Notes under the pieces: generated by a model | What the model saw: only the letters and a program-made list of their open reading frames with translations | Told to the model about the DNA's origin: nothing | The model's database searches: none | IMG/VR virus record: IMGVR_UViG_3300019776_000128 | Location: 1-40,420 of that record | DNA length: 40,420 nucleotides | Reading direction: 5' to 3' (one strand) | Origin: a virus | Part shown: piece by piece, positions 19,897 through 28,579 of the stretch | How the letters are laid out: the number at the start of each line of letters is the position of its first letter | How positions within the stretch are numbered: position 1 is the first letter of the stretch | Position numbers and translations under genes: made by a program

Positions 19897-22800
19897 TTAA
19901 ACTCCTTTGACCGACCAGCTCACGTCGCCGCTTACGCGGTTGCCGGAAGTATCAAACAATAAAACCTTGAAACTCGTTGGGTTCGGTGCGTCAACGAAAT
20001 CATAAACGGCAATACGCGCCGCCGTTCCCTTGGGCGTCACCGTGATGCTGGTGACATCCACGAAACTCACGCTAAACGCCACCGTAGTGCCGCCGCTGTC
20101 GGTGCTGACGGCAGAAACCACTCCGCTGTCGTTTTTCAACTTGACGTCAAAGCGCACATTCAGGCCGCTGATAGACACCAAGTCGTCACCGCCCACGCTG
20201 GCGAAGTCGTAGCGTACCTTCACATAGCGGAAGTCCGTAACGTATACCGCGTTCACCCCTGAGTACGTCGTCCAGGGGTCCGTCGCCAGCTTGCGCACAC
20301 TGATGGACGGCGTAACGGTCGGGGTGCCTGCGGCGATGGTGTAGGACAGTGTGGTGGTGATCTTGGTAGCCGCCAGGACCGTCCCGTAGTCAATGGTTTC
20401 TTCGTAGTAGCCACTGGCCGCAGATGGCTCTGCGAACAGGGGATAACCGGCGCTGATCTGATCCTGGGGCGTTGTCCAGCTGCGGCTGGTGAAGTGCGAC
20501 TGCCATGTCTCGCTGGTGTCCACCGGCGCGAGGTATCCCACGCTGTCGGCCGTCATACTGGACTTGGTGCCAGGGAAGGTACTGTCGTAGTTGTATTGCA
20601 GCAGGTAGTCCGGAGGCTGGTTCACCGCAGCGGATACATAGCTTGGCGTGCCGATGTTGCCCGCCACATCCACGCCAGCCACCCAGTAGCTGTAGACGCC
20701 AGCGGCAGACTCAAAGATCACCGTGAACCGGCTGGATATGCGGCCAATAACGCTGCCGCCGGCCCAGGTCGAACCCTTGCGCAGCTCGTAGTAGTCCAGC
20801 GGGAGTGTGTTGACGGCATCGGACCAGCGCAGCAGCACGTTGTTGTCGATAACTTCCTGCGTGACCGTGACCGATGTGGGCACCTGAACCGTCACGTCGA
20901 CCTTGCCTGCGGCGCCATAGTTGCCGGCGATGTCGATGGCCGCCACCCAGAATGATCGCACGCCAGACCAGGTGGCCTTTGTGCTGAACGTGGTGCCCTT
21001 GATGGTGCCCAGCGATGTGCCAGCGCCGAACGTGCTGCCAAAACGGATCTCGTATGCTTGCGTGGCAAGGCTGCCGGCCACAGCGCCCCAGGTGATGATG
21101 GCGTTTTCGCCTGCGAACGCGGACGTGACGACCGGCTGGCCAGCGGCGGAGATCGTCACCGTGGTGCTTGCCGATGCTGTGCTGTAGTTGCCGCTGGTGT
21201 CCAGCGCACGCACCAGGTAGGTCTTGGTCGACGCCGACACCAGTCCGACCTTCAGGGATGTGCCCTTGATCTTGCTGACCAGTGTGGCGGCGCCCCAGTC
21301 GCTGCCATCGCGCACCTCGTAGAAGTCCACGTCAAGATCTGCCACGCGGTCCCAGTACAGTGTCACGCCGATGTTCGGGTCCACAATGGACGTGAAGCCG
21401 GTCACGTTGGACGGCGGCGCGGTCTTGCCCAGTGCGTTGATCGTAGCGGTTGCGTAGGTGGCGGACTCTTTGCCGGTTGGCCCGATGGCGTAGACGCGGA
21501 CGACGTAGGTGCCTGGCGTGGTGTCCAGCAGCTCGTAATCGCTGATCGTCGTGATGGCGTCGGCAAAGTTTCCGCCGTCCTTGCTCCACTGCACGCGGTA
21601 GGAGCTAGCGCCCTGGACGTTGGCCCACCCAATGGACAGCAGGGACCGGACTTCAGCCTGGTAGGTGTAAAGCGCCTCAGTGATCACCAGGTCGGTGGGG
21701 TCGTCTGGAATCGGCGTCAGGTCGGTTATGTCGCGCGGCTGCAGCACCAGGCCGTTTTCCACGGCGTCGTATTTCTGGGCGTCATAGCGCAGGGCGGAGA
21801 TCTCAACCTTGCCGCCTTCCTGCTCGGTGACGGTCAGCACGCGGAACGTCTGCGCCTCCACCGAAGACGCCGACAAAATCCACTGGGCACCGTTCTGGGG
21901 GGCTGAAGGCAGGGCTGTGGCCAGGCTGATCACAGCGCCGGCTGCGCCAGTAACCGCCGCCGAACCCACCGTGCCGTCTGGCAGCATGGCGTACAGTGTC
22001 CAGCTGCTGGCGCCAAAGTCGACCGTGGCGTCCAGCGTCACCGCCGTAGTGGTGGCGCTGCTCACACGTCCGCCCAGCCGCACGCCGGCGCGAGATGTGT
22101 CTGCCACTTTGATGACCTGGCCAGGTCGGGCGACAGCGCCTTCCACCCCAGTCTGGAAGCTCACCACCTCGGATTCATAGCGCTCGGAGTACAGCAACCA
22201 GCGGCCGACGCGGTGGGCTTGGCCTCGGCTGGTGCAGCCAATAGCCACCACCTCGGTCGGCACCACGCCGAAGCGGGTGATGGCGTCCTGGTCCTCGACG
22301 TATTCGACCTTCTGGGCGTACAGGTCGGCCGGGTCGTTCCATGTCACCAGGGCGACCGTGTGCCGGGCTTTGGCGCTGCTGCCGCTGTAGCTGAACAGGC
22401 CGTCGATCACATTGGCGTTGGTGAACAGTGCCACGGGGTCGGTGGGTGCATCCTGTGACAGCGTAAGGCTGCCGGACGCCCAGAACGCCATGGACCGGAA
22501 GCACGACGCCAGATCCTGGACGACCTTGTAGGCTTCGGCGCGGCTTTGCAGGTACAGATTACAGGTGAAGCGGGGTTCTGTGCCGCCAAAACCATCGTCC
22601 ACCAGCTCGTCGCAGTATTGCCCGATGGAATACAGCGCCCACTTGTCGACCTGGCTGGCGTCGACGTAGCCGCCAAGGCCGTAACGGGCGTTGGTCACCA
22701 GGTCGTAGAAGCACCATGCGGGGTTGTCCGTCCACGCTGTCGTGAAAGTGCCGTCCCAGGTGCCGGTATAGACGCGGGTGTCAGGGTTGTAGTTGCTCGG

Positions 22801-23493
22801 CACTTTGACCTTGAGCAGCTTCAAGTCATATGACCTGGCTGGGATACCGCTAAACACCGACGCATCGAACCTCATGGCCACCAGGGCGCTGTTGGGGTAG
22901 CGCAGCTTGGCGTCCACGATGGCCGTGTAGCTGTCCCAGGTAGTTTTGTTCTGCAGCTTCAGGCTGGTGCTGTCTTCCGTCAGGCGGCGCACTCGGATGT
23001 CCCAAGGGCCGGCGCCCGTTAGGTCGATGCGGTAGCTGCGCTGGTATTTGCTGGTGGCCTTGCCGTCGATGGTGTCGTTGATCTTGGTAACGTAGCCACC
23101 GCCTGCCGTCTGCACATCCACAGCAATGCTGACCGCGGTGCCCTTCTGGTCGCCGTCGTCCTGGACTTTGTAGAGCGCAGGCACGGACACCGTGACGCGC
23201 ACTGCGTTTACGGTGCTGTCGCTGATCGTGCGTGTGATGGCTGCCGAATACTTGACCTCAACGCCAACGCTTGTCTCGGACTCGACCGCAGGGGTGCCTG
23301 CGATGTAGGTCTGCGCATTCGTGCCCGTGCGGGTGTCGAATGTGACGTTCTGGAAGTTGTAGGTGCCGTCGTCGTTCTGTAGGCGGGTGCCGTCCAGGTA
23401 GATGGACTTTGCGCCATTAACCAGGCCGACGATCTCGCCTTCAGACACTAGGTCCAGAACCCGCGCGAAGGCTTTTGATTGCAGATCACTCAT
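19897..23493 (-). CDS. Tail tip/host-specificity protein J
   Basis: A 1198-residue protein of the lambda J family. The N-terminal FARVLDLVSEGEIVGLVNGA opening and the following several hundred residues are the conserved hub region, which closes the tail tip. Fibronectin-type III-like repeats follow (for example DPTDLVITEA..., AGQPVVTSAF..., PTSVTVTQEV...; about 600-980), and the variable C-terminal part binds the receptor. Its start overlaps the I-like stop by 4 nt. It is the largest gene of the window. Confidence 0.93.
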   Translation of the reverse strand: MSDLQSKAFARVLDLVSEGEIVGLVNGAKSIYLDGTRLQNDDGTYNFQNVTFDTRTGTNAQTYIAGTPAVESETSVGVEVKYSAAITRTISDSTVNAVRVTVSVPALYKVQDDGDQKGTAVSIAVDVQTAGGGYVTKINDTIDGKATSKYQRSYRIDLTGAGPWDIRVRRLTEDSTSLKLQNKTTWDSYTAIVDAKLRYPNSALVAMRFDASVFSGIPARSYDLKLLKVKVPSNYNPDTRVYTGTWDGTFTTAWTDNPAWCFYDLVTNARYGLGGYVDASQVDKWALYSIGQYCDELVDDGFGGTEPRFTCNLYLQSRAEAYKVVQDLASCFRSMAFWASGSLTLSQDAPTDPVALFTNANVIDGLFSYSGSSAKARHTVALVTWNDPADLYAQKVEYVEDQDAITRFGVVPTEVVAIGCTSRGQAHRVGRWLLYSERYESEVVSFQTGVEGAVARPGQVIKVADTSRAGVRLGGRVSSATTTAVTLDATVDFGASSWTLYAMLPDGTVGSAAVTGAAGAVISLATALPSAPQNGAQWILSASSVEAQTFRVLTVTEQEGGKVEISALRYDAQKYDAVENGLVLQPRDITDLTPIPDDPTDLVITEALYTYQAEVRSLLSIGWANVQGASSYRVQWSKDGGNFADAITTISDYELLDTTPGTYVVRVYAIGPTGKESATYATATINALGKTAPPSNVTGFTSIVDPNIGVTLYWDRVADLDVDFYEVRDGSDWGAATLVSKIKGTSLKVGLVSASTKTYLVRALDTSGNYSTASASTTVTISAAGQPVVTSAFAGENAIITWGAVAGSLATQAYEIRFGSTFGAGTSLGTIKGTTFSTKATWSGVRSFWVAAIDIAGNYGAAGKVDVTVQVPTSVTVTQEVIDNNVLLRWSDAVNTLPLDYYELRKGSTWAGGSVIGRISSRFTVIFESAAGVYSYWVAGVDVAGNIGTPSYVSAAVNQPPDYLLQYNYDSTFPGTKSSMTADSVGYLAPVDTSETWQSHFTSRSWTTPQDQISAGYPLFAEPSAASGYYEETIDYGTVLAATKITTTLSYTIAAGTPTVTPSISVRKLATDPWTTYSGVNAVYVTDFRYVKVRYDFASVGGDDLVSISGLNVRFDVKLKNDSGVVSAVSTDSGGTTVAFSVSFVDVTSITVTPKGTAARIAVYDFVDAPNPTSFKVLLFDTSGNRVSGDVSWSVKGV

Positions 23494-24074
23494 GCCTGGA
23501 AGTCCTCAACGCTGATGCCGGCGCTGATCACGGCGCTGCCAACGATCATGCGGCCATACCCGATGGGCACCGGCTGGCCTTGTGACGTGGTGTTCACTGC
23601 TCCGTTGAATACATAAGATTGTTTTTCTTCCTGTGCCGATGGCTGTTTCGGCGCCTGCGCAAGCAGCTGCGAAACACCACCCAAGGCAAGCGAGACACCA
23701 ATCCCAAACGCCACAGATGCCAGCGTTGTGGTGCCCACCAACGTGACTGCCGCAAGGGGCGGGAATAGCACTGCCGAAGCGATCAAAGCGGCACCGACCA
23801 GGATCTGCCCGACCGAACCACCCGCACCAGCGACCACCGGCACAATGGCGATCTGCTGACCGGCAGGCGTGTGCAGCTCGTCCTGGCTCACGTCCTCACG
23901 CATATTCAGCACGCGATAGCCGACGTTGCGTTCCTGGGACGACGCCACGAACGCGGCAAAGTCCTTGAAGTTGGCGCACAGCGCGCGGATGGCCTCGGCC
24001 GGCGACTTCACGTCCAGCCGGTGCCGGCTTCCGTATCGCTTCCCAAGCTCACCCAGCAGAATGATGTTTTTCAT
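23490..24074 (-). CDS. Tail assembly protein I
   Basis: A 194-residue protein of the lambda I family. MKNIILLGELGKRYGSRHRL is the conserved opening. A central Gly/Ala-rich hydrophobic stretch (VAGAGGSVGQILVGAALIAS and on) and the C-terminal GQPVPIGYGRMIVGSAVISA are diagnostic. It acts in tail-tip assembly and is not thought to remain in the virion. It overlaps the K-like gene by 26 nt. Confidence 0.92.
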   Translation of the reverse strand: MKNIILLGELGKRYGSRHRLDVKSPAEAIRALCANFKDFAAFVASSQERNVGYRVLNMREDVSQDELHTPAGQQIAIVPVVAGAGGSVGQILVGAALIASAVLFPPLAAVTLVGTTTLASVAFGIGVSLALGGVSQLLAQAPKQPSAQEEKQSYVFNGAVNTTSQGQPVPIGYGRMIVGSAVISAGISVEDFQA

Positions 24075-24753
24075 GTCTCAGCACATGCGTTGTTCGTTGC
24101 CGCCAGAAGTCGCCGTAGATGTCCCGGCACGAAAGCCGGTTCTGGACGTGGTGGATGATCCTATTATCCCCCAGGTACACCGCCCCATGGTTGGTCACTG
24201 GGCTGACCACCCGCATCAGGATGCCATCGCCAGGCTGGATGTCGGCGGGGTCGATCTCCACAAACCCAGCTTCCCGGAAGTGCTCGACGTACAGGTCATC
24301 GCCGCGCAGCCACCATTCGTCACGCCTGGCAAAGTCAGGCAGCTGCAGGCCACGCTCGCGGGCGTACCAGTCGCGGATCAGGCTGTAGCAGTCCAGCACG
24401 CCGTGGGACCATTCACGGCCCACCAGCGGGGCCTGGTAGCCGGTCGGCTCCATGTAGTGCCACTGGCCGCCAGGGACGCTGACGATGTGCCATGGCAGTC
24501 CTGACGCTTCGCAGGCCACCAGATCCGCCTGGGACGGTGTGCACGGCAGGTCAGGATGGCTGTGCACCACGCCCACAATGTCGCCGGCCAGCTCGGCCGC
24601 CAGGTAGTCCTGCGGGTCCAGGATGAATTGGTCAGTACCGACGGCCAGGTTGCGGCAAGGCCAGTAGCGTTCACGCCCCTTGACGATGACCACCAGCCCG
24701 CAAGCCTCGCGCGGGAATTCCGCCATGGCGTGCTGTAGGGCGGCTTCCTTCAC
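24049..24753 (-). CDS. Tail tip assembly protein K (JAB/MPN + NlpC/P60)
   Basis: A 234-residue protein with two hydrolase domains. N-terminal JAB/MPN: VVHSHPDLPCTPSQADL (H64, H66, S74, D77). C-terminal NlpC/P60: Cys in LDCYSLIRDW (C122) and His in VTNHGAVYLGD (H189). Lambda K has this architecture; the NlpC/P60 part is thought to cleave peptidoglycan at DNA injection or tail maturation. GTG 24753 overlaps the L-like stop (GTGA), so longer starts inside L were rejected. Confidence 0.93.
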   Translation of the reverse strand: MKEAALQHAMAEFPREACGLVVIVKGRERYWPCRNLAVGTDQFILDPQDYLAAELAGDIVGVVHSHPDLPCTPSQADLVACEASGLPWHIVSVPGGQWHYMEPTGYQAPLVGREWSHGVLDCYSLIRDWYARERGLQLPDFARRDEWWLRGDDLYVEHFREAGFVEIDPADIQPGDGILMRVVSPVTNHGAVYLGDNRIIHHVQNRLSCRDIYGDFWRQRTTHVLRHEKHHSAG

Positions 24754-25457
24754 TTGGTCAGGCCCGCTGCTGGGAATGAACCGAACGGCAGGGGCGATGT
24801 GGCGCCAAAACGGACCTTGCAGCTGCTCAGACGCTTGCCGCAAACATCTTGGCCAGCACCGCCGACGCTGGCGTCGTTGGCATCGAAATAGGTGGTACCT
24901 GTATAACCGCACTCAGTCCCACGGTAGCGCCAAACACAGACGTTCTGGATGATCTGCCGGCGAGGCAGCTGCACGCCGGACACATCGAACGCGGCCGCCA
25001 GTTCAAACTCCACATAGTCGCGGGTTTCTGTGGCCTTGCGGTCGATAAGGAAGATGTCGTCCGCGAACTCGGCTGTGGGGTCCGCCGTGGGGTTGGTGCC
25101 TCCGGTGAAGTTGGCGCCGTCCAGGTATTTGGCCAGTGTGCGTTTGCGGGTGATCTTGGCGCCCAGCAGGTCGTCGTATGTCAGCACCAGCAGCGAGATC
25201 GCGCCGGTGACGTTGGCCACCTGCAGCTTCGGCCGGGGCAGCTGCCCGTTGCCGCTGTAGTCGAAGCCGGACGCCTGGATCGGGAACGCAGTGTAAGTGT
25301 TGCCCTGCCACACGACGTTCTGGCGCAGGCCGTTGGTGCCAGCGTGGAAGCGCAGCACGTCGCCACCAAAAGCGCTGGCGTCCATCACGAACAGCTCGAT
25401 GATGGCGCTGGGTTCCAGCTTCTGGATCTCGCTGGTGATGGTTTGCGGCGTCGTCAT
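24750..25457 (-). CDS. Minor tail protein L
   Basis: A 235-residue tail-tip protein of the lambda L family. The C-terminal part has four cysteines, in NVCVWRYRGTECGYTG and DVCGKRLSSCKVRFG, matching the iron-sulphur cluster ligands described for lambda L. The N-terminal part (ITSEIQKLEPSAIIELFVMD) is conserved. It lies between M and K in the standard tail order. Confidence 0.93.
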   Translation of the reverse strand: MTTPQTITSEIQKLEPSAIIELFVMDASAFGGDVLRFHAGTNGLRQNVVWQGNTYTAFPIQASGFDYSGNGQLPRPKLQVANVTGAISLLVLTYDDLLGAKITRKRTLAKYLDGANFTGGTNPTADPTAEFADDIFLIDRKATETRDYVEFELAAAFDVSGVQLPRRQIIQNVCVWRYRGTECGYTGTTYFDANDASVGGAGQDVCGKRLSSCKVRFGATSPLPFGSFPAAGLTK

Positions 25458-25460
25458 GGA

Positions 25461-25799
25461 TTAGGCCTCATAGACCCGTACAAACTGGGCGCTGACGGTG
25501 TTCAAGTTGTAGCGCTCCAGCGTCTTGCTCCACTCACGGCAGACCACGCGGATGGCTGTGGCCTCGTTGGGTGGGGTCCAGTCGAACGCCTCCACCGCAT
25601 TGCGCGCGTCCAGAAAGTCCATGATCGCTTGGGCCTCAGTGTTGGTCCGGCGCTGGAACTGCAAGTCCCAGGTGTCTCCGCGCGCGTTGATGCCGAACGC
25701 TTGGCGCTGTTCGTAGCCGTCCCCGAACGCGGCCACCCGCACGCGGGGCTTGATGGCGACCTTGGCGCCGAAGTCTGGGGTGAAAGTGAATATTGCCAT
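25461..25799 (-). CDS. Minor tail protein M
   Basis: A 112-residue protein of the lambda M family: FTFTPDFGAKVAIKPRVRVA, FGDGYEQRQAFGIN and FLDARNAVEAFDWTPP are conserved. It is part of the tail-tip hub and lies directly after the tape measure gene. Confidence 0.92.
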   Translation of the reverse strand: MAIFTFTPDFGAKVAIKPRVRVAAFGDGYEQRQAFGINARGDTWDLQFQRRTNTEAQAIMDFLDARNAVEAFDWTPPNEATAIRVVCREWSKTLERYNLNTVSAQFVRVYEA

Positions 25800-25802
25800 A
25801 GG

Positions 25803-27842
25803 TTATGCCGCCAGCAGCCCGCCGGGCCGCTTCTGGTTGATCAGTTCCTGCTTGACTGCAGCGGAAATCGCCCGGCCCAGCTCACCTGCGCCCTGGTTGG
25901 TTTTGACCTGCTCGCTGCCGGACTCGACGTTCACGTTCACCGTGACGTTGTTGGTGCCGCCGCCGGCGCCTTTCATGGTCACAGGGATTGTGCGGCCATC
26001 GGGCAGGGGGACATAGGCTTCGGGCATGCGGCCTTCGCCGTACAGCGCCAGCTGCGGGCTGTTGGCAATGCCGCCGGACGCGTACTTGCGCAGCTCCAGT
26101 GGTCCGCTGTCGGTCATGATGCCGCCGTTGGCGAACTTCGGCAGCATGCCACCAAGGGCGCCGAAAAGCGGTTTCGTGACCATTTGATAGATGGCCATGC
26201 GCGCCAGATCCTTCAGGATGCTGTTAACCATGTCCTTGAAACTGGACTTGCCGGTGAATGCGAATTCGACAAACGCATCAGCCGACTGCCGGCCCCAACC
26301 TTCGACGGCCTGGCGCAGCTCGTCCATGGCGTCCTTGCCTTTGTCCTTGATGCCTTCGAAGTCGTCCTGGGCCTTGAAGATGGCGCGGCTGTAGGTGTCC
26401 CAGTCAATGGCACCCTGGGCCAGCAGGGCGTTCAGGCGCGCGATCTCAATGTTCAGCTTTTCGGCGGGCGTGCGCGTTTCGTCGTACACCCGCTTGCCCG
26501 CGTCCATCATTTCCTTCTGCTTTCGCAGGGCTTCCTCGCGTTGCTTGTTCGCTTCCTTGGTGGCTTCCTCCAGCTCGCGGTCGGCGGCCTTCAGCTGCGC
26601 GCGCTGGGTCAGCAGCGCCTGCAGTTGCGCCAGTTCCTTGCCGTTCATGCCGGCCGCGCGGGCCTTCTGCAGCAGCAGGGCGTCCTCGCCTTGCGACAGG
26701 CCGAACACCTCGTCCTTCAGCCGCTGCATGATGTTCAGGCGCTCTTTCAGGGCAGCGTTGTCCTGGTTGGCACCCAGGGCGCCTAGGATCTTGTCAGTCT
26801 TGCCGGTGGCAGGCTCGGGCGCGGGGGCGTTGCGCTTGTCCTGCATGTCCTGCAACTGCTTCAGGACGGCCTGCGCTTCCGTCAGCTGGAAGCGCACGAT
26901 GGCCATATCTTCCGGCGAGAAAAACCGGTTAATACTTGCGGCCAGCGAATCCTTGGACAGGGCGGCTAATGTTTCCTGCAGGCTAACGATCTTGGCCTTC
27001 TGTTCGTCAATCGCCTTTCCCAGGTTCTGATAATCAACCGTTACTTCGCGTGTGCCCTGCTTGATTCCTGCCCACAGGTTATCCAAGAAGTCGCCGCCGC
27101 CCTGCTTGGATTTCACCATTTCTTCGGTGATGCGAACCATGGACGGCAGTAGGTCGTTAGCCAAGGACTTACCCAGCTTGGATGCGGCGTCGCCCATCAG
27201 GATCATGTTGTCCTGGTATTCCTTGGCGGCGTTAGCAAACTCGGTGCTGATCTTGGCGTTCGTGGTGTCGATGCGCTCGTTCAGCTCTTTCAGGAACGGC
27301 AGCACATTGGTGCCGCCACGGCCGCCCAGCTCGGTCATCACCTTGGTGACCACCTCGGGGTCCACCCCCTGCAGATTACGCGCCAAGTCGATCAGCAGTT
27401 CGTCGGCCTTGCGCAGACCGCCGTTTGCGTCCTGGACCTTGACGCCCAGGGCGCCAAACAGTCGCGCCATCTTTTCGTTGCCGGTCGCCGCGTCCACCGC
27501 GTTGTTGGAGATCTTTTTCAAGATCGTGGCGACTTCTTCCATGTCCGTGCCGGACAGCTTGGCCACGGTGCCAAAGCGGGAAAGCGTCTCAACAGACAGG
27601 CCGGTCTTGATCGACAGGTCGGCCATGCCAGCCGCGGCGTCGATAGAACTGGTAACCAGCGAAGTCAGGCCAGCGATGCTGCTGGCTGCGCCGATCACGC
27701 CGATATTGTTTTTCAGGAACGCGAAGGCCTTGCCGGCCATGTCGGTGGCGCCCTGCAGCTTGTCCATGGAAGTCTTGAGCTGGTCCACCGCCTGCTGGCC
27801 GGTGACGCCAGCAGAGATCTTCAGCAAAACATTCATGTCCAT
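25803..27842 (-). CDS. Tape measure protein
   Basis: A 679-residue tape measure of the lambda H type. An N-terminal helical region is followed by a hydrophobic segment (IGVIGAASSIAGLTSLVTS), a long central coiled coil (ADRELEEATKEANKQREEAL and more, about 280-500), and a C-terminal domain ending in a Gly-rich segment (GGTNNVTVNVNVES). At about 0.15 nm per residue it predicts a tail near 100 nm, shorter than lambda; this is an estimate. AAGGA is 7 nt before the ATG; a second ATG lies two codons inside. Confidence 0.9.
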   Translation of the reverse strand: MDMNVLLKISAGVTGQQAVDQLKTSMDKLQGATDMAGKAFAFLKNNIGVIGAASSIAGLTSLVTSSIDAAAGMADLSIKTGLSVETLSRFGTVAKLSGTDMEEVATILKKISNNAVDAATGNEKMARLFGALGVKVQDANGGLRKADELLIDLARNLQGVDPEVVTKVMTELGGRGGTNVLPFLKELNERIDTTNAKISTEFANAAKEYQDNMILMGDAASKLGKSLANDLLPSMVRITEEMVKSKQGGGDFLDNLWAGIKQGTREVTVDYQNLGKAIDEQKAKIVSLQETLAALSKDSLAASINRFFSPEDMAIVRFQLTEAQAVLKQLQDMQDKRNAPAPEPATGKTDKILGALGANQDNAALKERLNIMQRLKDEVFGLSQGEDALLLQKARAAGMNGKELAQLQALLTQRAQLKAADRELEEATKEANKQREEALRKQKEMMDAGKRVYDETRTPAEKLNIEIARLNALLAQGAIDWDTYSRAIFKAQDDFEGIKDKGKDAMDELRQAVEGWGRQSADAFVEFAFTGKSSFKDMVNSILKDLARMAIYQMVTKPLFGALGGMLPKFANGGIMTDSGPLELRKYASGGIANSPQLALYGEGRMPEAYVPLPDGRTIPVTMKGAGGGTNNVTVNVNVESGSEQVKTNQGAGELGRAISAAVKQELINQKRPGGLLAA

Positions 27843-27845
27843 GGG

Positions 27846-28522
27846 TCAGTCCTTGCGCTTGTTCAGCACCTGCAGCGCGGCCATTTCCATGGCTTGCAGG
27901 TCGTTCATCATGGCGGCCGGGTCGGCCACTGAATGAATTTTAAATAGAAACTCCGCCGACTGGTAATTCAACCCCAGGAATGCGCCGTCGATTACCCGCC
28001 ATTGCGTCTGCAGGCGCATGAACATCACCACAGTTTCGGCATTTTCTTCCCAAATACCGAAGTCGGTATCGCTCGCGGCCTCACCCACCGCGGCGATGAT
28101 CTCGGGCGCGGCGCCGAATGCCGCCAGGTCGTCAGCGCTGTCATCCTTGACGCCACCAGTTGCCCAGTGCCGGGCGGCGTCGGTTAGTTTTTTCGCTTGG
28201 CCCCGGACAAGCTTTCAAACAGGGCCACCACCACGGCCGTGGCGACGCGCGGTACCTCCAGCAGCTGCTCGCGGGCGGTTTCGCTATACGGCACCTCGCC
28301 GGATTCGTCCGTGATGCCCTTCCAGCTGACGATCACTTCGCGCGCCAGGTCCAGGTCGGTAATGGTGCCCTTCTCGATGGCGTCGCGGATCTCGTTCAGG
28401 CGGGTCTGGTTCAGACGCTTGAACTCGATGTCAAACTGGGCTTTTTCGGTGCGGCCGCCGTCTGCGGGGAACTCGATATTGACGGGCCAGGTGTAGGTCT
28501 GGGTCTGGACGATCTTGAACAC
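27846..28522 (-). CDS. Tail assembly chaperone GT frameshift product
   Basis: The 112-residue G-like protein is extended by -1 frameshifting at A_AAA_AAC with 113 residues read from an overlapping frame, giving about 225 residues. The added part has no stop from the slippery site to 27846. Its end (WEENAETVVMFMRLQTQWRV then GLNYQSAEF) is the DUF1799 pattern, the usual T-domain of such phages. GT is made in minor amounts and binds the tape measure for tail assembly. The downstream region could also be read from GTG 28088, but the conserved layout favours the fusion. Confidence 0.85.
28184..28522 (-). CDS. Tail assembly chaperone G
   Basis: A 112-residue protein: FKIVQTQTYTWPVNIEFPAD and later ITDLDLAREVIVSWKGITD, a pattern of phage tail assembly chaperones (lambda G-like TAC). 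It starts with GTG and has AGGAG 6 nt upstream. The stop TAA follows the slippery heptamer directly, so most ribosomes end here. It probably coats the tape measure before tube polymerisation. Confidence 0.85.
   Translation of the reverse strand: MFKIVQTQTYTWPVNIEFPADGGRTEKAQFDIEFKRLNQTRLNEIRDAIEKGTITDLDLAREVIVSWKGITDESGEVPYSETAREQLLEVPRVATAVVVALFESLSGAKRKN
28187..28193 (-). promoter_or_regulatory. -1 ribosomal frameshift site A_AAA_AAC
   Basis: The minus strand reads CGA-AAA-AAC-TAA in the G frame, with the heptamer A_AAA_AAC (X_XXY_YYZ) directly before the stop. After a -1 slip the frame continues with CTA-ACC-GAC into the DUF1799 part. This is the canonical arrangement for lambda-type G-GT production. 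Confidence 0.88.
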
Positions 28523-28533
28523 AGCATTCTCCT

Positions 28534-28560
28534 AAAAAGAAACCCGCCACAGCGGGCGGG
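28534..28560 (-). terminator. Terminator/attenuator after major tail protein
   Basis: On the minus strand CCCGCC-CGCTGT-GGCGGG is followed by TTTCTTTTT. It lies 19 nt after the major tail protein stop and just upstream of the G gene, with the AGGAG of G right after it. It would keep tail tube mRNA abundant and lower expression of the following tail genes. Confidence 0.8.
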
Positions 28561-28579
28561 TAGAGTGGCGCGGTGGATT

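Noticed and set aside
24849-26786. Long open plus-strand frame of 645 codons opposite tail genes L, M and tape measure
   Set aside because: It is antisense to three well recognised tail genes and has the composition of a frame opposite GC-rich coding sequence; no domain and no ribosome site.
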